A stretch of DNA of 64,000 nt from Lachnospiraceae bacterium (GTDB lineage Bacteria; Bacillota; Clostridia; Lachnospirales; Lachnospiraceae), in NCBI GenBank assembly GCA_009774245.1, contig VSNM01000016.1, positions 1-64,000 of the forward strand, written 5' to 3'. Position 1 is the first letter of the stretch; the number at the start of each line of letters is the position of its first letter. Made by a program: the position numbers and the translations under genes. Under the pieces are notes generated by a model that saw only the letters and a program-made list of their open reading frames with translations, was not told the origin of the DNA and searched no databases. Positions 10,715 through 18,413 of this stretch are shown here, piece by piece.

Positions 10715-11980
10715 TTACCTATTTATCAACTGTTCCTTTAACTTATCAGCTATTTCCTTTGCCATCATTGGCGGAACTGCATTTCCAATCTGGGCAAACT
10801 GCGATGTCCTTGGCCCTTCAAAAAAATAGTTGTCCGGAAATGATTGAAGTCTTGCAGCTTCCCGCACGGTTATTGATCTATGTTGATTTATATCAGGATG
10901 TATAAAATAATGTCCATCTTTCGACAAATGTGCCAAAATAGTATGACAATAGTCCATATCCCCCTCTACTACTTTAAATCGATCTACAAAGGAAGTACGG
11001 TTTCTATGTGTCTTTAACTCTTCCGGTAAATTATCATATTTCAACCTCTCGTGTTGCTGATTATGAAACCATAAATCAATAGTCCTTTTATATATTTCAA
11101 TATCCTGCTCTGTATGCGGTCTGGCTACATGGTGTGTTAACACATCTGACTTCCGCCTGATACCATTTTTTCTTGCATATTTACTAGCTTCTATCACGCT
11201 ATATTCTGAAGAGCTTTCTCCCGGATGCAAAATATCCAAATCATTCAATACATCTTCAACTTTTGCATTACCACTTATTATATCAAAGCTAGGATACTCA
11301 TACCCGGTTCCTTTTAACCAGCCAACTATAATGATCCTTTTTCTGCTCTGAAGCACTCCGAAATCTTTTGCATTCAATTCGTGTGGCTCAATTTCGTAGC
11401 CAACCCTTCTCATATAACTCTGTAAATTTTTAAACGCCTGTCCCCCACGCGCCGTTTTAATGCCTGCAACATTTTCAAATACAAACATTCTTGGTTGATA
11501 TTTTGTAAGAAACTGAACATACATCTTGTATAACTCATTTCTCAGATCTTCTTCCATGGGTATTATCATGTGGCTGCTCTGTGCCCTTCCGACCAATGAA
11601 TATGCCTGACAGGGCGGGCCTCCTATAATTACATCAACCTTCTGTATTTCCTTTTCATATAAAATAGTATCAATTCTTTGAAAGATTCCCTTTATTGTTT
11701 TTGGCGATATCTCTTCATTGATTACTGTATTCAACTCTTCCTCGGGTACTAATTCCAACAGTTCTTCCCGATTTATTTCACCACGTTCATATTGGTAATA
11801 CTTTCTAAGTCTCTTTTGCTTTTTTAAATAATAATATGCAATTCTGGTCTCTATTGTCTTCGCTGCGTACTCATTCATTTCAATATGCGCAACAGACTGA
11901 TATCCACTTTGCATAAAGCCTTCCGATAGTCCCCCAGCTCCAGCAAACAAATCTATGTAACTAAGACCATTCGTCTCCAT
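10715..11980 (-). CDS. drmMII: DNA (cytosine-5) methyltransferase, DISARM DrmMII-like
   Basis: 421 residues. C5-methylase motifs in order: I DLFAGAGGLSEGF (about 10-22), IV GGPPCQAYS with the catalytic Cys at about 121, VI FENVAG, VIII QSRKRIIIVGW, IX REAARLQSFP, X QIGNAVPP. The target-recognition segment between VIII and IX is about 140 residues. It would methylate host sites so that self DNA is spared by the downstream helicase complex. The frame extends to 12064, but the first convincing start is ATG 11980 with GAGGTG about ten bases upstream. An extended -10-like TGGTATAAT (minus strand, 12001-11996) lies only about 16 bases before that ATG and may be coincidental. A vsr gene upstream fits a methylase whose deamination products need repair. 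Confidence 0.92.
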   Translation of the reverse strand: METNGLSYIDLFAGAGGLSEGFMQSGYQSVAHIEMNEYAAKTIETRIAYYYLKKQKRLRKYYQYERGEINREELLELVPEEELNTVINEEISPKTIKGIFQRIDTILYEKEIQKVDVIIGGPPCQAYSLVGRAQSSHMIIPMEEDLRNELYKMYVQFLTKYQPRMFVFENVAGIKTARGGQAFKNLQSYMRRVGYEIEPHELNAKDFGVLQSRKRIIIVGWLKGTGYEYPSFDIISGNAKVEDVLNDLDILHPGESSSEYSVIEASKYARKNGIRRKSDVLTHHVARPHTEQDIEIYKRTIDLWFHNQQHERLKYDNLPEELKTHRNRTSFVDRFKVVEGDMDYCHTILAHLSKDGHYFIHPDINQHRSITVREAARLQSFPDNYFFEGPRTSQFAQIGNAVPPMMAKEIADKLKEQLINR

Positions 11981-12051
11981 AACCTCGTGCACCTCATTAT
12001 ACCATATTTCATATTCTAAAGAATACACAACACAACAAAGGAGAGATACTA

Positions 12052-12364
12052 TCACTCTCCCCAATAATCCTGACTTTCCTGCGTTCTCAATTTCAATCCA
12101 AACATTTTCTGCATAAAGTCTTCACGCTCATTGTAGATATCCAAAATAAAAATGATGTCTTTTTCGACTCTGTAAAATATATAGTGATGTTCCACATGCA
12201 AAAAATAGTATGGAACCAAGCATACTCTCAACAGCAGATCCCTTATGTGGCGTTCCTACCAATCCACGAATGGACTTTGTAATCTTTGATATCCTTTTTT
12301 GTCCGGCGTATTTTCGTATATGCCTTAATTTTCCACTGGCATCGGGAGAGTATTTTATTTTCAA
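12052..12364 (-). pseudogene. RelE/ParE-like toxin gene, frameshifted
   Basis: The reading frame begins with TTG at 12364, overlapping the antitoxin stop by four bases (TTGA), and encodes a normal-looking toxin start (MKIKYSPDA, KLRHIRKYAGQ). After MLG at about codon 55 the frame changes. The remainder of a RelE-like protein (PYYFLHVEHHYIFYRVEKD, then NEREDFMQKMFGLKLR, ending WGE and a stop at 12052) is intact in another frame. The total is 313 nt, one more than a multiple of three. Loss of one GT from a GGTGTTCCA-like sequence, or a one-base gain, would explain it. As it stands the product is a 78-residue truncated protein, probably inactive. A sequencing error is the alternative. Confidence 0.7.
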
Positions 12365-12624
12365 TCCTCAAATACCTCCAGTTCCTTTTCAAGATCATCT
12401 GCATCAATCCATCCCTCGCGCTCTGCGCGCTCCTCTGCCTTTTTCAGATTTGAAAATAATGTATATGCAGCGCGAGACCGATCAAGCTCATCTATCTCAT
12501 CCATCGTTAGTATTCCATATTCACCATGCCCGTTCCTTGTCAGGTATACGCGTTTTGAAATGTCCACTTCTTTTAATACATCCGTATAATTCCTTAAATC
12601 AGATATTGGTTTAATGTTGGGCAT
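12361..12624 (-). CDS. Type II antitoxin, Phd/YefM family
   Basis: 87 residues from ATG 12624; the frame is open to 12654, but AGGAGAT lies at the right distance only for 12624. PNIKPISDLRNYTDVLKEV and YLTRNGHGEYGILTMDE are the DNA-binding and dimer part of Phd/YefM antitoxins, followed by a charged helical tail that would wrap the toxin. These proteins repress their own promoter and neutralise the partner. Its stop overlaps the toxin start by four bases. It has its own promoter (12646-12674). It lies between vsr and the methylase, inside the defence island, and could stabilise the island. The toxin gene is frameshifted, so the antitoxin may be all that remains active. Confidence 0.85.
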   Translation of the reverse strand: MPNIKPISDLRNYTDVLKEVDISKRVYLTRNGHGEYGILTMDEIDELDRSRAAYTLFSNLKKAEERAEREGWIDADDLEKELEVFED

Positions 12625-12645
12625 AATTGTCATCTCCTTTTTTCT

Positions 12646-12674
12646 ATCATACACTTTTAGAGATAAATTTACAA
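12646..12674 (-). promoter_or_regulatory. Sigma-A promoter of the toxin-antitoxin unit
   Basis: On the minus strand TTGTAA (12674-12669), 17-base spacer, TATGAT (12651-12646), giving a start about 15 bases upstream of the antitoxin ATG. It is the closest consensus promoter seen in the 203-base gap between vsr and the antitoxin, and could also feed the methylase and DISARM genes. Confidence 0.6.
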
Positions 12675-12827
12675 GCTTATTCGCAGGTTATTTTCTCCAT
12701 TAATCAATCCGATTACCATTCACATTCTATCTGATGTTGGTAAATTTTTATTCATTGCAGATGTAAACAGCAATATTTTTTGCACACTTTGTAACCAAAT
12801 CCCTTTGTATTATCACATTGTCATTAT

Positions 12828-13277
12828 TTAATAATCCATCGAACCATCAGCCATAATAAAGTCGGATATTGTCTCCTCTATCACCCTGACACACTCATCC
12901 AGATGTTTTTTGATATCATTTCCCCAAAAGCGGATTACGGTCCAGCCTTCATAGAGTAATTTCTTATTTACTGCATCATCATGTTCACGATTTTTCGATA
13001 TCTTACTAATCCAGAATTCACTGTTATCTCCACGTTCCAATCTAGGTTTCAATATCTCCCAGTCTTTTCCATGAAAAAATTCCCCATCACAAAAAATGGC
13101 TATTCTGTATCTGGTCAGTACAATATCTGGCGTTCCCGGCAATGATTTCACATTTTTTCGATAACGATATCCCCTGTTCCACAGTTCCTTTCTCAACAGT
13201 ACTTCTATCTTCGTATCCCTATTTTTGATATTTTTCATGTTTTTATGACGCTGCTCTTTTGTAAGCACATCTGCCAT
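12828..13277 (-). CDS. vsr: Very-short-patch (Vsr-type) DNA mismatch endonuclease
   Basis: 149 residues from ATG 13277 (GGGAG nine bases upstream; the frame is open to 13325). Vsr/PD-(D/E)XK features: KNRDTKIEVLLRKELW, GYRYRKNV, LPGTPDIVLTRYRIAIF with the catalytic Asp, FFHGKDW, FWISKISKNREHD, and GWTVIRFWGNDI near the end. Vsr nicks beside T:G mismatches left when 5-methylcytosine deaminates, and usually accompanies a C5-methylase, as here. The zinc-binding Cys/His set after HG in the E. coli enzyme is not evident, since this protein has HGKDW where that one has HGCFWH. It could therefore be a Vsr relative used as a restriction nuclease. Confidence 0.85.
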   Translation of the reverse strand: MADVLTKEQRHKNMKNIKNRDTKIEVLLRKELWNRGYRYRKNVKSLPGTPDIVLTRYRIAIFCDGEFFHGKDWEILKPRLERGDNSEFWISKISKNREHDDAVNKKLLYEGWTVIRFWGNDIKKHLDECVRVIEETISDFIMADGSMDY

Positions 13278-13328
13278 AATCCCAGTCTCCCTTTTCCATA
13301 ATCCCCTCAAAACACCAGCCTTCATTAT

Positions 13329-14111
13329 TTATGACACCAGTGTCATTTTTCGTTTTAAATATGCGTTCATCTTCTCCCGTATCCGCGCAAACTGTTCCTC
13401 CGTCTCGGGCAGCTCTGAGCGAAAATCCATCAGTCTGTCCAGATACCCCTGCTCATGCACAATCTGACAGCTCACCGGATACACCAGCTCATAAACCAGT
13501 GAGATATGTCCGACTACATTGTCAACAGGCGTTCGCTTCAAACTCCTGAGTATGCAGTGCTCCTCATAAAATGCCTGCATGACCTCCTCTGTCACTTTGC
13601 AATGCTTCAGGTCATACGTCGTCACATTGTAAATTTCCTCGATGGGCACGATCACATTGACTTTCAAAATATCGATTTTGTCCGCATCGCGGAGCAGATC
13701 AGCGAACTTCCTCTCGCGCGGCGTATAATCGTCGGGGACGCGGTATGCACTGTGACAGCGCACTGCTTTCTCGAGCAGTTCATCCTCCGACGCGTCCTCC
13801 ACATAATCCCTGATCTTTCCCTCCTTGAACAAGATGTCCGCGCCAAACTCCGCGTGATCGATGGACTGCGCGTCGATAAATGTGCCATACTGTCTCAACT
13901 GCTCAAAGCGCCCCACATCATGCAGCAGCCCGGTCAGCCATGACAGCTCGATCTCATCTTCGTCAAATCCCGACTGCACGGCAATCTGCTCACACAACGC
14001 GCATACCCTGTATGTATGGTCGATTTTTAACTTTACTTTCTCATCCGTGACATCATACTTTTTTGTGTATTCCTCAAATGCTGTCAACGCTTTCTGCCTG
14101 TCAATTTTCAT
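13329..14111 (-). CDS. HD-domain hydrolase
   Basis: 260 residues from ATG 14111 (GGGGAG upstream; the frame is open to 14180). The HD metal-site residues appear in order: HTYRV, LLHDVGRFEQL, a middle HSAYR, and DADKIDIL. HD enzymes are metal-dependent phosphohydrolases acting on nucleotides or phosphoesters; the substrate here cannot be read. No membrane segment. Higher GC than the island just downstream, so it marks the backbone side of the island boundary. The stop lies 51 bases before vsr, so read-through into vsr is possible. Confidence 0.85.
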   Translation of the reverse strand: MKIDRQKALTAFEEYTKKYDVTDEKVKLKIDHTYRVCALCEQIAVQSGFDEDEIELSWLTGLLHDVGRFEQLRQYGTFIDAQSIDHAEFGADILFKEGKIRDYVEDASEDELLEKAVRCHSAYRVPDDYTPRERKFADLLRDADKIDILKVNVIVPIEEIYNVTTYDLKHCKVTEEVMQAFYEEHCILRSLKRTPVDNVVGHISLVYELVYPVSCQIVHEQGYLDRLMDFRSELPETEEQFARIREKMNAYLKRKMTLVS

Positions 14112-14204
14112 TTTCCAACTCCCCTGCCCCAGATAAACCGGAGCCAAAATTCTTAACGGATACCCTGTGACAAATAACATATCTACTCGCGCCAGCCAAG
14201 TCCC

Positions 14205-15050
14205 TCAATACCAATAATGATGCCACTTCCTGACAATCTTCTCCGCCTGCGGCAATTCCAGCCCAGTGATTCGGCTCAGCTCATACACCGCCTGCATCAG
14301 CTCGACGTGCTCAATCAGTCCATTTACCCGCGCTAACTGTGATTTATCATAAACGACATTGTCGATCGTGATCTGTGTCTGATGCCTGCCTCTCCTTCTC
14401 CAGTAAATCCAGACTGCTATGCTGCCTGCGACCATGACAACGCCCGCCGCGCTGCAGACCAGCCCGCCGATACACGCCCTCCTCGATGCCGCGATATCCC
14501 GCTCCTCTATGTAATACGGAAGCGCCTGTCCCTCCAATCCCGCTTTCTCAAGCCATGCCTGAAATGTGTGATACTGCGCCTCACTCATTTCGAATAAAAA
14601 TCCTTCCACGAAAATGGGTTCTGCGTTCTCATCCGGCGGCGTCAGGGGCTCGCTTTTTACATTGACACCCCGCTCCGTGACATCATATGCCGTTCTTCCG
14701 GCCATTTGCCCAAACAGCCCTTTCCTGCCCCTGGTCTCCCTGATTCCAATATAATAGATGCTGCCGCCTGTGTCAATCGGCAATACATAATAATATGCAA
14801 TGTCCGTGATATAGTCGTCATATGTATAATCATATCTTCCACACAGTTCATGAATCGTACCGTTTACAACTTCCATATCCTCAAGCTGTGACACATCGCA
14901 CGAGCCCGAAAACAAGTCAACCGGTTCCTGCAGCGCCGCAAACCGCCAGCTCCATCCACCCGCACCAACCAGAACCACCTCAAGCAGCAAAAAACTACAT
15001 CCTAAGCAGAATGCTATGATCGCAAACACCACCCCTACTCTGGTTTTCAT
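14205..15050 (-). CDS. Two-segment membrane protein, unknown function
   Basis: 281 residues. An N-terminal hydrophobic helix (about 5-32), an extracellular region of about 160 residues, a second helix (about 193-217, ending in WIYWRRRGRH) and a cytoplasmic tail of about 65 residues. The tail contains ELSRITGLELPQAEKIVRKWH, which looks like a small helical domain. I do not recognise the family by name. It is followed by an HD hydrolase on the same strand (94-base gap) and preceded by another small membrane protein. Confidence 0.7.
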   Translation of the reverse strand: MKTRVGVVFAIIAFCLGCSFLLLEVVLVGAGGWSWRFAALQEPVDLFSGSCDVSQLEDMEVVNGTIHELCGRYDYTYDDYITDIAYYYVLPIDTGGSIYYIGIRETRGRKGLFGQMAGRTAYDVTERGVNVKSEPLTPPDENAEPIFVEGFLFEMSEAQYHTFQAWLEKAGLEGQALPYYIEERDIAASRRACIGGLVCSAAGVVMVAGSIAVWIYWRRRGRHQTQITIDNVVYDKSQLARVNGLIEHVELMQAVYELSRITGLELPQAEKIVRKWHHYWY

Positions 15051-15113
15051 CGTCTCCTTATCCTATTCCTTTCCCTGCACTCCGTTTAGTTAACAATGGA
15101 TTTTATAGGCTCT

Positions 15114-15695
15114 TCAATTTTTTACATAATTGGGCAGATACCGAATCAACTGGTCAACCTCTTCTTTCTGGTAAACCCCAAGCGGCGTCGCCCCTGTATT
15201 ATCCTCCCACGGTTTTGTCTCCATCGCGCCGACAATCCGGTCTACATGGATATGCATTTTTGTCCTTCCCAGCCGAAACACCAGCTTCACACCCTCGCTC
15301 CGTACCCGATATTTCAGACGGGTATAGCTCCAGTCAATCGGAAGCACATCCTTACAGATCAGTGTTCCATCTGTCCGCATCACATACGAGACCACCACGA
15401 TATCGCGCTCATTAAAGCACACAATATACGGGTAAGAATACCAGAGATAGCGCCCTGCCAGCATTCGGTAATATCCGACAGCATACGTATAATCAGGGTA
15501 ATATTCCTTCATCACGATCTGCATGAAATCCTGCATACGCTGTTTGTCCCGACCAGTCTGCCGCTGCTCTTTCATATATTTCTTTTCCTCGGCGCTGCCA
15601 TAAATATTGAACCCAATCATGCCAATCGGCAAGGCAATATACAATACGACGCATATTCCGCCAACAATTGAAAAAATAATTCCTACCAAACTCAT
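15114..15695 (-). CDS. Small membrane-anchored protein, unknown function
   Basis: 193 residues with one long N-terminal hydrophobic stretch (about 4-32), then a charged linker (EEKKYMKEQRQTGRDKQR) and a beta-rich domain containing YPYIVCFNERDIVVVSYV and GVKLVFRLGRTKMHIHVDR. The ATG overlaps the stop of the macro-domain gene (ATGA), so the two are translationally coupled and probably work in the same process. The family is not recognised; the domain shape resembles PH-like membrane proteins, but I cannot confirm this. Confidence 0.7.
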   Translation of the reverse strand: MSLVGIIFSIVGGICVVLYIALPIGMIGFNIYGSAEEKKYMKEQRQTGRDKQRMQDFMQIVMKEYYPDYTYAVGYYRMLAGRYLWYSYPYIVCFNERDIVVVSYVMRTDGTLICKDVLPIDWSYTRLKYRVRSEGVKLVFRLGRTKMHIHVDRIVGAMETKPWEDNTGATPLGVYQKEEVDQLIRYLPNYVKN

Positions 15696-16225
15696 ATAGA
15701 ATCTCCATTGTTTATCATCTGCACGGCATCCCTGTACGCCGCCTCCGTCCTGTCATCGAACAGCACCCACAAAACCATGTCAAATAATCCCGATTTTTCC
15801 TTTAAAAGTCTGTTAACAGTCGCAACTGCAATCTTCGCCGCGCGCTCCACCGGAAACGCGTAGATTCCTGTCGATATGGAAGGAAACGCGATCGTCCTGA
15901 TGCCGTGCTTTGCCGCCAGCTCCAGTGAATTTTGGTAGCAGTCCGACAGCAGTTTGTCCTCGTTGTGGCTCCCTCCGTTCCAGACCGGCCCGACCGTGTG
16001 AATGATATATTGGCAGGGAAGCCGGTACGCCTTTGTGATCTTAGCCTGTCCCGTCTTGCAGCCGCCCAGCAGCCGGCACTCGGACAATAGCTCCGGTCCC
16101 GCCGCCCTGTGAATCGCGCCGTCAACACCCCCGCCGCCTAACAGGCTGCTGTTTGCCGCGTTGACGATCGCCTCTACATTGTCAATCTTTGTGATGTCGC
16201 CTTTGATCAATTGAATCATATCCAT
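15692..16225 (-). CDS. Macro-domain protein, O-acetyl-ADP-ribose deacetylase-like
   Basis: 177 residues from ATG 16225, which has AAGGG eight bases upstream; the frame is open to 16246 without a ribosome site there. Macro-domain signatures: LIKGDITKIDNVEAIVNAAN, SLLGGGGVDGAIHRAAG (ligand loop), IIHTVGPVW, and AFPSISTGIYAFP (second loop). These proteins bind ADP-ribose and the MacroD/YmdB type removes acetyl or ADP-ribosyl groups. Length and motifs fit a free-standing YmdB-like enzyme. It is coupled by a four-base overlap to the membrane protein downstream. Confidence 0.92.
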   Translation of the reverse strand: MDMIQLIKGDITKIDNVEAIVNAANSSLLGGGGVDGAIHRAAGPELLSECRLLGGCKTGQAKITKAYRLPCQYIIHTVGPVWNGGSHNEDKLLSDCYQNSLELAAKHGIRTIAFPSISTGIYAFPVERAAKIAVATVNRLLKEKSGLFDMVLWVLFDDRTEAAYRDAVQMINNGDSI

Positions 16226-16253
16226 CTTCGTCGCCCTTTCTGTCATCTAAATC

Positions 16254-16281
16254 GAGTAGTGAGAAAAGTTTTCCCCTACTC
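16254..16281 (-). terminator. Intergenic hairpin after 16280-16666 gene
   Basis: An imperfect stem (GAGTAG...AAAA pairing with TTTT...CTACTC) begins at the stop of the upstream gene. There is no long T run, so it may be a weak terminator or an mRNA 3' stabiliser. A similar GAGTAGGG hairpin occurs at 18328-18358, and a related one (AGGAGCAGGG) at 42706-42738. Confidence 0.4.
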
Positions 16282-16666
16282 ACCGCGCGTAAAAGTCCAT
16301 ATACCCCATCGCCTCCAAAATCGCGTCCCCGTCCCTAATTTCAAGCTCGCCAAGATCTGATGCATGGCAGCGGTTGGCAAAAACATACTCTATCATCTGT
16401 CCGGCAAAATACGGCCTGCACAGATTCAATACACACGGTTCGCCTTTGTATAGACAGGGCGTGCCTTCTGCCGTATAGACATCTATATTCATATTCGGCG
16501 CATATCTGGTAAAATACACCCGAACCTTCAACCGCTGATTCTCTTCTGGTACAAATAAGTAATAAGAATACGGATAGTTTGCAAAATCCATATTGTCATA
16601 ATAATAATTCCACAGATATCCTTTTTCCTTTACGACAATATATCTCAACTTTTTGCGGTTTTTCAT
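16280..16666 (-). CDS. Hypothetical protein, 128 residues
   Basis: A soluble, aromatic-rich protein (WNYYYDNMDFANYPYSYYLF), probably beta-rich, with two Cys near CLYKGEPCVLNLC. It has no signal peptide and no motif I recognise. It is the most upstream gene of the leftward set that includes the macro-domain protein. A hairpin directly follows its stop. Confidence 0.55.
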   Translation of the reverse strand: MKNRKKLRYIVVKEKGYLWNYYYDNMDFANYPYSYYLFVPEENQRLKVRVYFTRYAPNMNIDVYTAEGTPCLYKGEPCVLNLCRPYFAGQMIEYVFANRCHASDLGELEIRDGDAILEAMGYMDFYAR

Positions 16667-16820
16667 GGCAACACCTCCGCTGATTCTCTTGCGAATCCCT
16701 TATTTCATTATCAAGCAAAAAACAAATGTTGTCAATTCATAATTTTATCTCCACCATTTGACGGTATGCAGAGAGTTACAATCCACATCCTTTTATAATC
16801 CGGTATTTTCCAACAACTTC

Positions 16821-16984
16821 TAGTACTCCATCCAGTTAGAAATTGGAGTATGGGGCTGCATGTTTCGTGCCAGTGCTAGGCAAAATTTCGACGGCGATGC
16901 GGTGGCATCGTCTAGAAATTTTAACGACGCAATGGTGCGGAACAGGTAGTTCCAGACTTCAATTTCTAGCCGGATGGAGTACTA
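16821..16984. mobile_element. 164-bp palindromic MITE at a TA site
   Basis: The ends are 33-base inverted repeats matching at 29 positions (left TAGTACTCCATCC..., right ...GGATGGAGTACTA). The complementarity continues inward (CTGCATGTTTCGTGCC against its partner, AAAATTT/AAATTTT) to a GATGC/GCATC centre near 16902, so the whole unit folds on itself. If the element starts at GTACTCC, both flanks are TA, the target duplication of Tc1/mariner-IS630 transposases. It encodes no protein. It fills most of the 331-base gap between two leftward genes; the remaining bases (16667-16820) show nothing I can name. Confidence 0.75.
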
Positions 16985-16997
16985 ACGCTAAAAACAA

Positions 16998-17351
16998 TTA
17001 TACCGTTTTCTCGCACTGCTCAATAAAGTTATCTATGAGATATTTATCAATCTCCTTCAAATTATCATAAATACGGGAAAAACAGTCTAAAGCTGCCTGA
17101 TCCCTGACCAAAAAGAGCGCGGCCGCTGCCAGATGCCCTATTTGATACGGTCCTACTGCTTTCCATCCGCTCAGCAAAGACGCAATTTTTTTAAGTGCCC
17201 CTACTATCGATTCATCGCAATATTTTCTTTCTATTATTTTCAAAACAGCCATTCCGATGACATTGATTTGATTGCTATTAAGACAGTCTATTAGTTCTTC
17301 ATTTTTTATGGAATCGTTTATCAGTTTCTTAGCCATCTCGTTGTATTTCAA
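16998..17351 (-). CDS. Hypothetical helical protein, 117 residues
   Basis: The probable start is TTG 17351, with AGGAGG eight bases before it; the first ATG (17336) is too far from that site. The product is all-helical (KKLINDSIKNEELIDCLN, IVGALKKIASLLSGW, AAALFLVRDQAALDCF) with no membrane helix or known motif. A repeat element sits 30 bases upstream, where the promoter would be, and that element carries an outward TGTTATAAT. A solitary immunity-type protein is possible but unproven. Confidence 0.55.
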   Translation of the reverse strand: MKYNEMAKKLINDSIKNEELIDCLNSNQINVIGMAVLKIIERKYCDESIVGALKKIASLLSGWKAVGPYQIGHLAAAALFLVRDQAALDCFSRIYDNLKEIDKYLIDNFIEQCEKTV

Positions 17352-17373
17352 TTGCAGCCCCTCCTATATTTCA

Positions 17374-17530
17374 ATAATCATGTTACAATTCACACCCCAT
17401 CATAATCTGACAACTATTTATGCATTTGGGTGTGAATTATAACAAATATTGCACACAAATTGATAAAGGGCATCAATTTGGCGCATGTTTTTCACCACTT
17501 TTGTTGGCAACTGAACAGTAACATAATCAT
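17374..17530 (+). mobile_element. 141-bp MITE, copy A, with 8-bp target duplication
   Basis: The element is 17382-17522, flanked on both sides by ATAATCAT (17374-17381 and 17523-17530). It starts GTTACAATTCACACC and ends GAACAGTAAC. Inside are three stems: GTTACAATTCACACC pairing with GGTGTGAATTATAAC (17429-17443); AAATTGAT/ATCAATTT (17457-17479) with loop AAAGGGC; and a short right stem. Copy B (18788-18930) is the same element in the other orientation, with the middle stem changed on both arms but still paired. Copy C lies at 55254-55397. There is no coding capacity, so it must be moved by a transposase elsewhere. Families with 8-bp duplications include IS1595, IS256, IS66 and ISL3; I cannot choose among them. 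Confidence 0.85.
17436..17444 (-). promoter_or_regulatory. Extended -10 inside MITE copy A
   Basis: On the minus strand TGTTATAAT reads out of the element toward the gene starting at 17351, giving a possible transcript start about 78 bases upstream of it. The -35 region is poor. The same sequence is conserved in copy B (18868-18875, plus strand). Confidence 0.35.
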
Positions 17531-17584
17531 AGCATACCCAAGAAACTGTAATCAAATATAATTGATTGGCTCCCACTTACTGTA

Positions 17585-18145
17585 TTAAAATATTCCCTGG
17601 CACTGGTTGTACCAATTTTTTGCATTTTCAAAATTACTGATTTTTTTCATATCCGTTTCATCCTGAATTTGTTTCTTTATTTCATTTACGATTAACGGAT
17701 GATTCTCAAACTGATCGTATTCAAAAGATTCATCTTCATTCAAATAAACTAAAATAAAATCCAGGGTAAGTAACCGAAACGCTTCTTCGTACACCGGCTC
17801 ATCAATCAGATAGTTAAGCCATTCCTCTATATGACTCGCAAATATATTAGTCATACACAATTCATATGTATACTCCATCCCATTACAAAGATTATCCGAT
17901 CTTATTTTTTCGTGAAAATACCATATACTATCGTCTGTCTCCATATCACTTAGAACAACTGTCCAGCATTGGTCCATCAACTCACGATATTGCACGCTCC
18001 TATCCCATATCTTTCCATGGGCTAACCGCTTGTAAGTATTAAATTGTCTTTCCAGACACATGATAGCCAAAATTCTTTTTTGTGTTTGCGTATATATAGA
18101 CATTCTTTTTTCATTTTCAATTTTATATCGATCTAAAAAATTCAT
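17585..18145 (-). CDS. Hypothetical protein, 186 residues
   Basis: A soluble, acidic, helix-rich protein (MDQCWTVVLSDMETDDSIWYFHEKIRS, HIEEWLNYLIDEPVYEEAFRLLTLDF) without catalytic motifs. It is AT-rich, with codon use like the defence island rather than the backbone. It sits alone between MITE copy A and a hairpin cluster. Composition and isolation resemble orphan immunity proteins of polymorphic toxins, but no toxin gene is nearby, so this is only a suggestion. Confidence 0.55.
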   Translation of the reverse strand: MNFLDRYKIENEKRMSIYTQTQKRILAIMCLERQFNTYKRLAHGKIWDRSVQYRELMDQCWTVVLSDMETDDSIWYFHEKIRSDNLCNGMEYTYELCMTNIFASHIEEWLNYLIDEPVYEEAFRLLTLDFILVYLNEDESFEYDQFENHPLIVNEIKKQIQDETDMKKISNFENAKNWYNQCQGIF

Positions 18146-18327
18146 TACTTATCACCATACTCCTTCTAAATATTACACTGATCAAACCTCTTGCAACCAT
18201 TGATTTTGCTAAAAGTTCCGCGTTTTAAAGCTATGCCAGATTGCTCTAATTAGGTTGTCCGATTATACGCCTGACCACCCGCATGACTGCCACTTGCCTC
18301 AGTAGCAAAAAATAATAAGTAAAGAAT

Positions 18328-18406
18328 CGAGTAGGGAAGAGCCGTCTTCCCCTACTCGCGCGCCGGGCGTCCGTCAGCATGCAGACATATTTCATTTGGA
18401 CGCCCG
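18328..18406. other. Two consecutive hairpins in a 460-base gene-free stretch
   Basis: Stem 1 (18328-18358) pairs CGAGTAGGGAAGA with TCTTCCCCTACTCG around GCCG. Stem 2 (18364-18406) pairs CGGGCGTCC with GGACGCCCG. The stretch 18146-18608 has no convincing gene of normal size; the rest of it holds a terminator, a short open frame and the tRNA terminator. Confidence 0.5.
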
Positions 18407-18413
18407 TGTGCAT

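Noticed and set aside
11996..12001. TATAAT with TGG before it, just upstream of the methylase start
   Set aside because: Its transcript start would fall after the Shine-Dalgarno, so it is unlikely to serve the annotated start.
16781..16820. GTTACAATCCACATCC, similar to the end of the 8-bp-duplication MITE family
   Set aside because: No matching inner palindrome or right end could be found, so it may be chance or a degraded copy.
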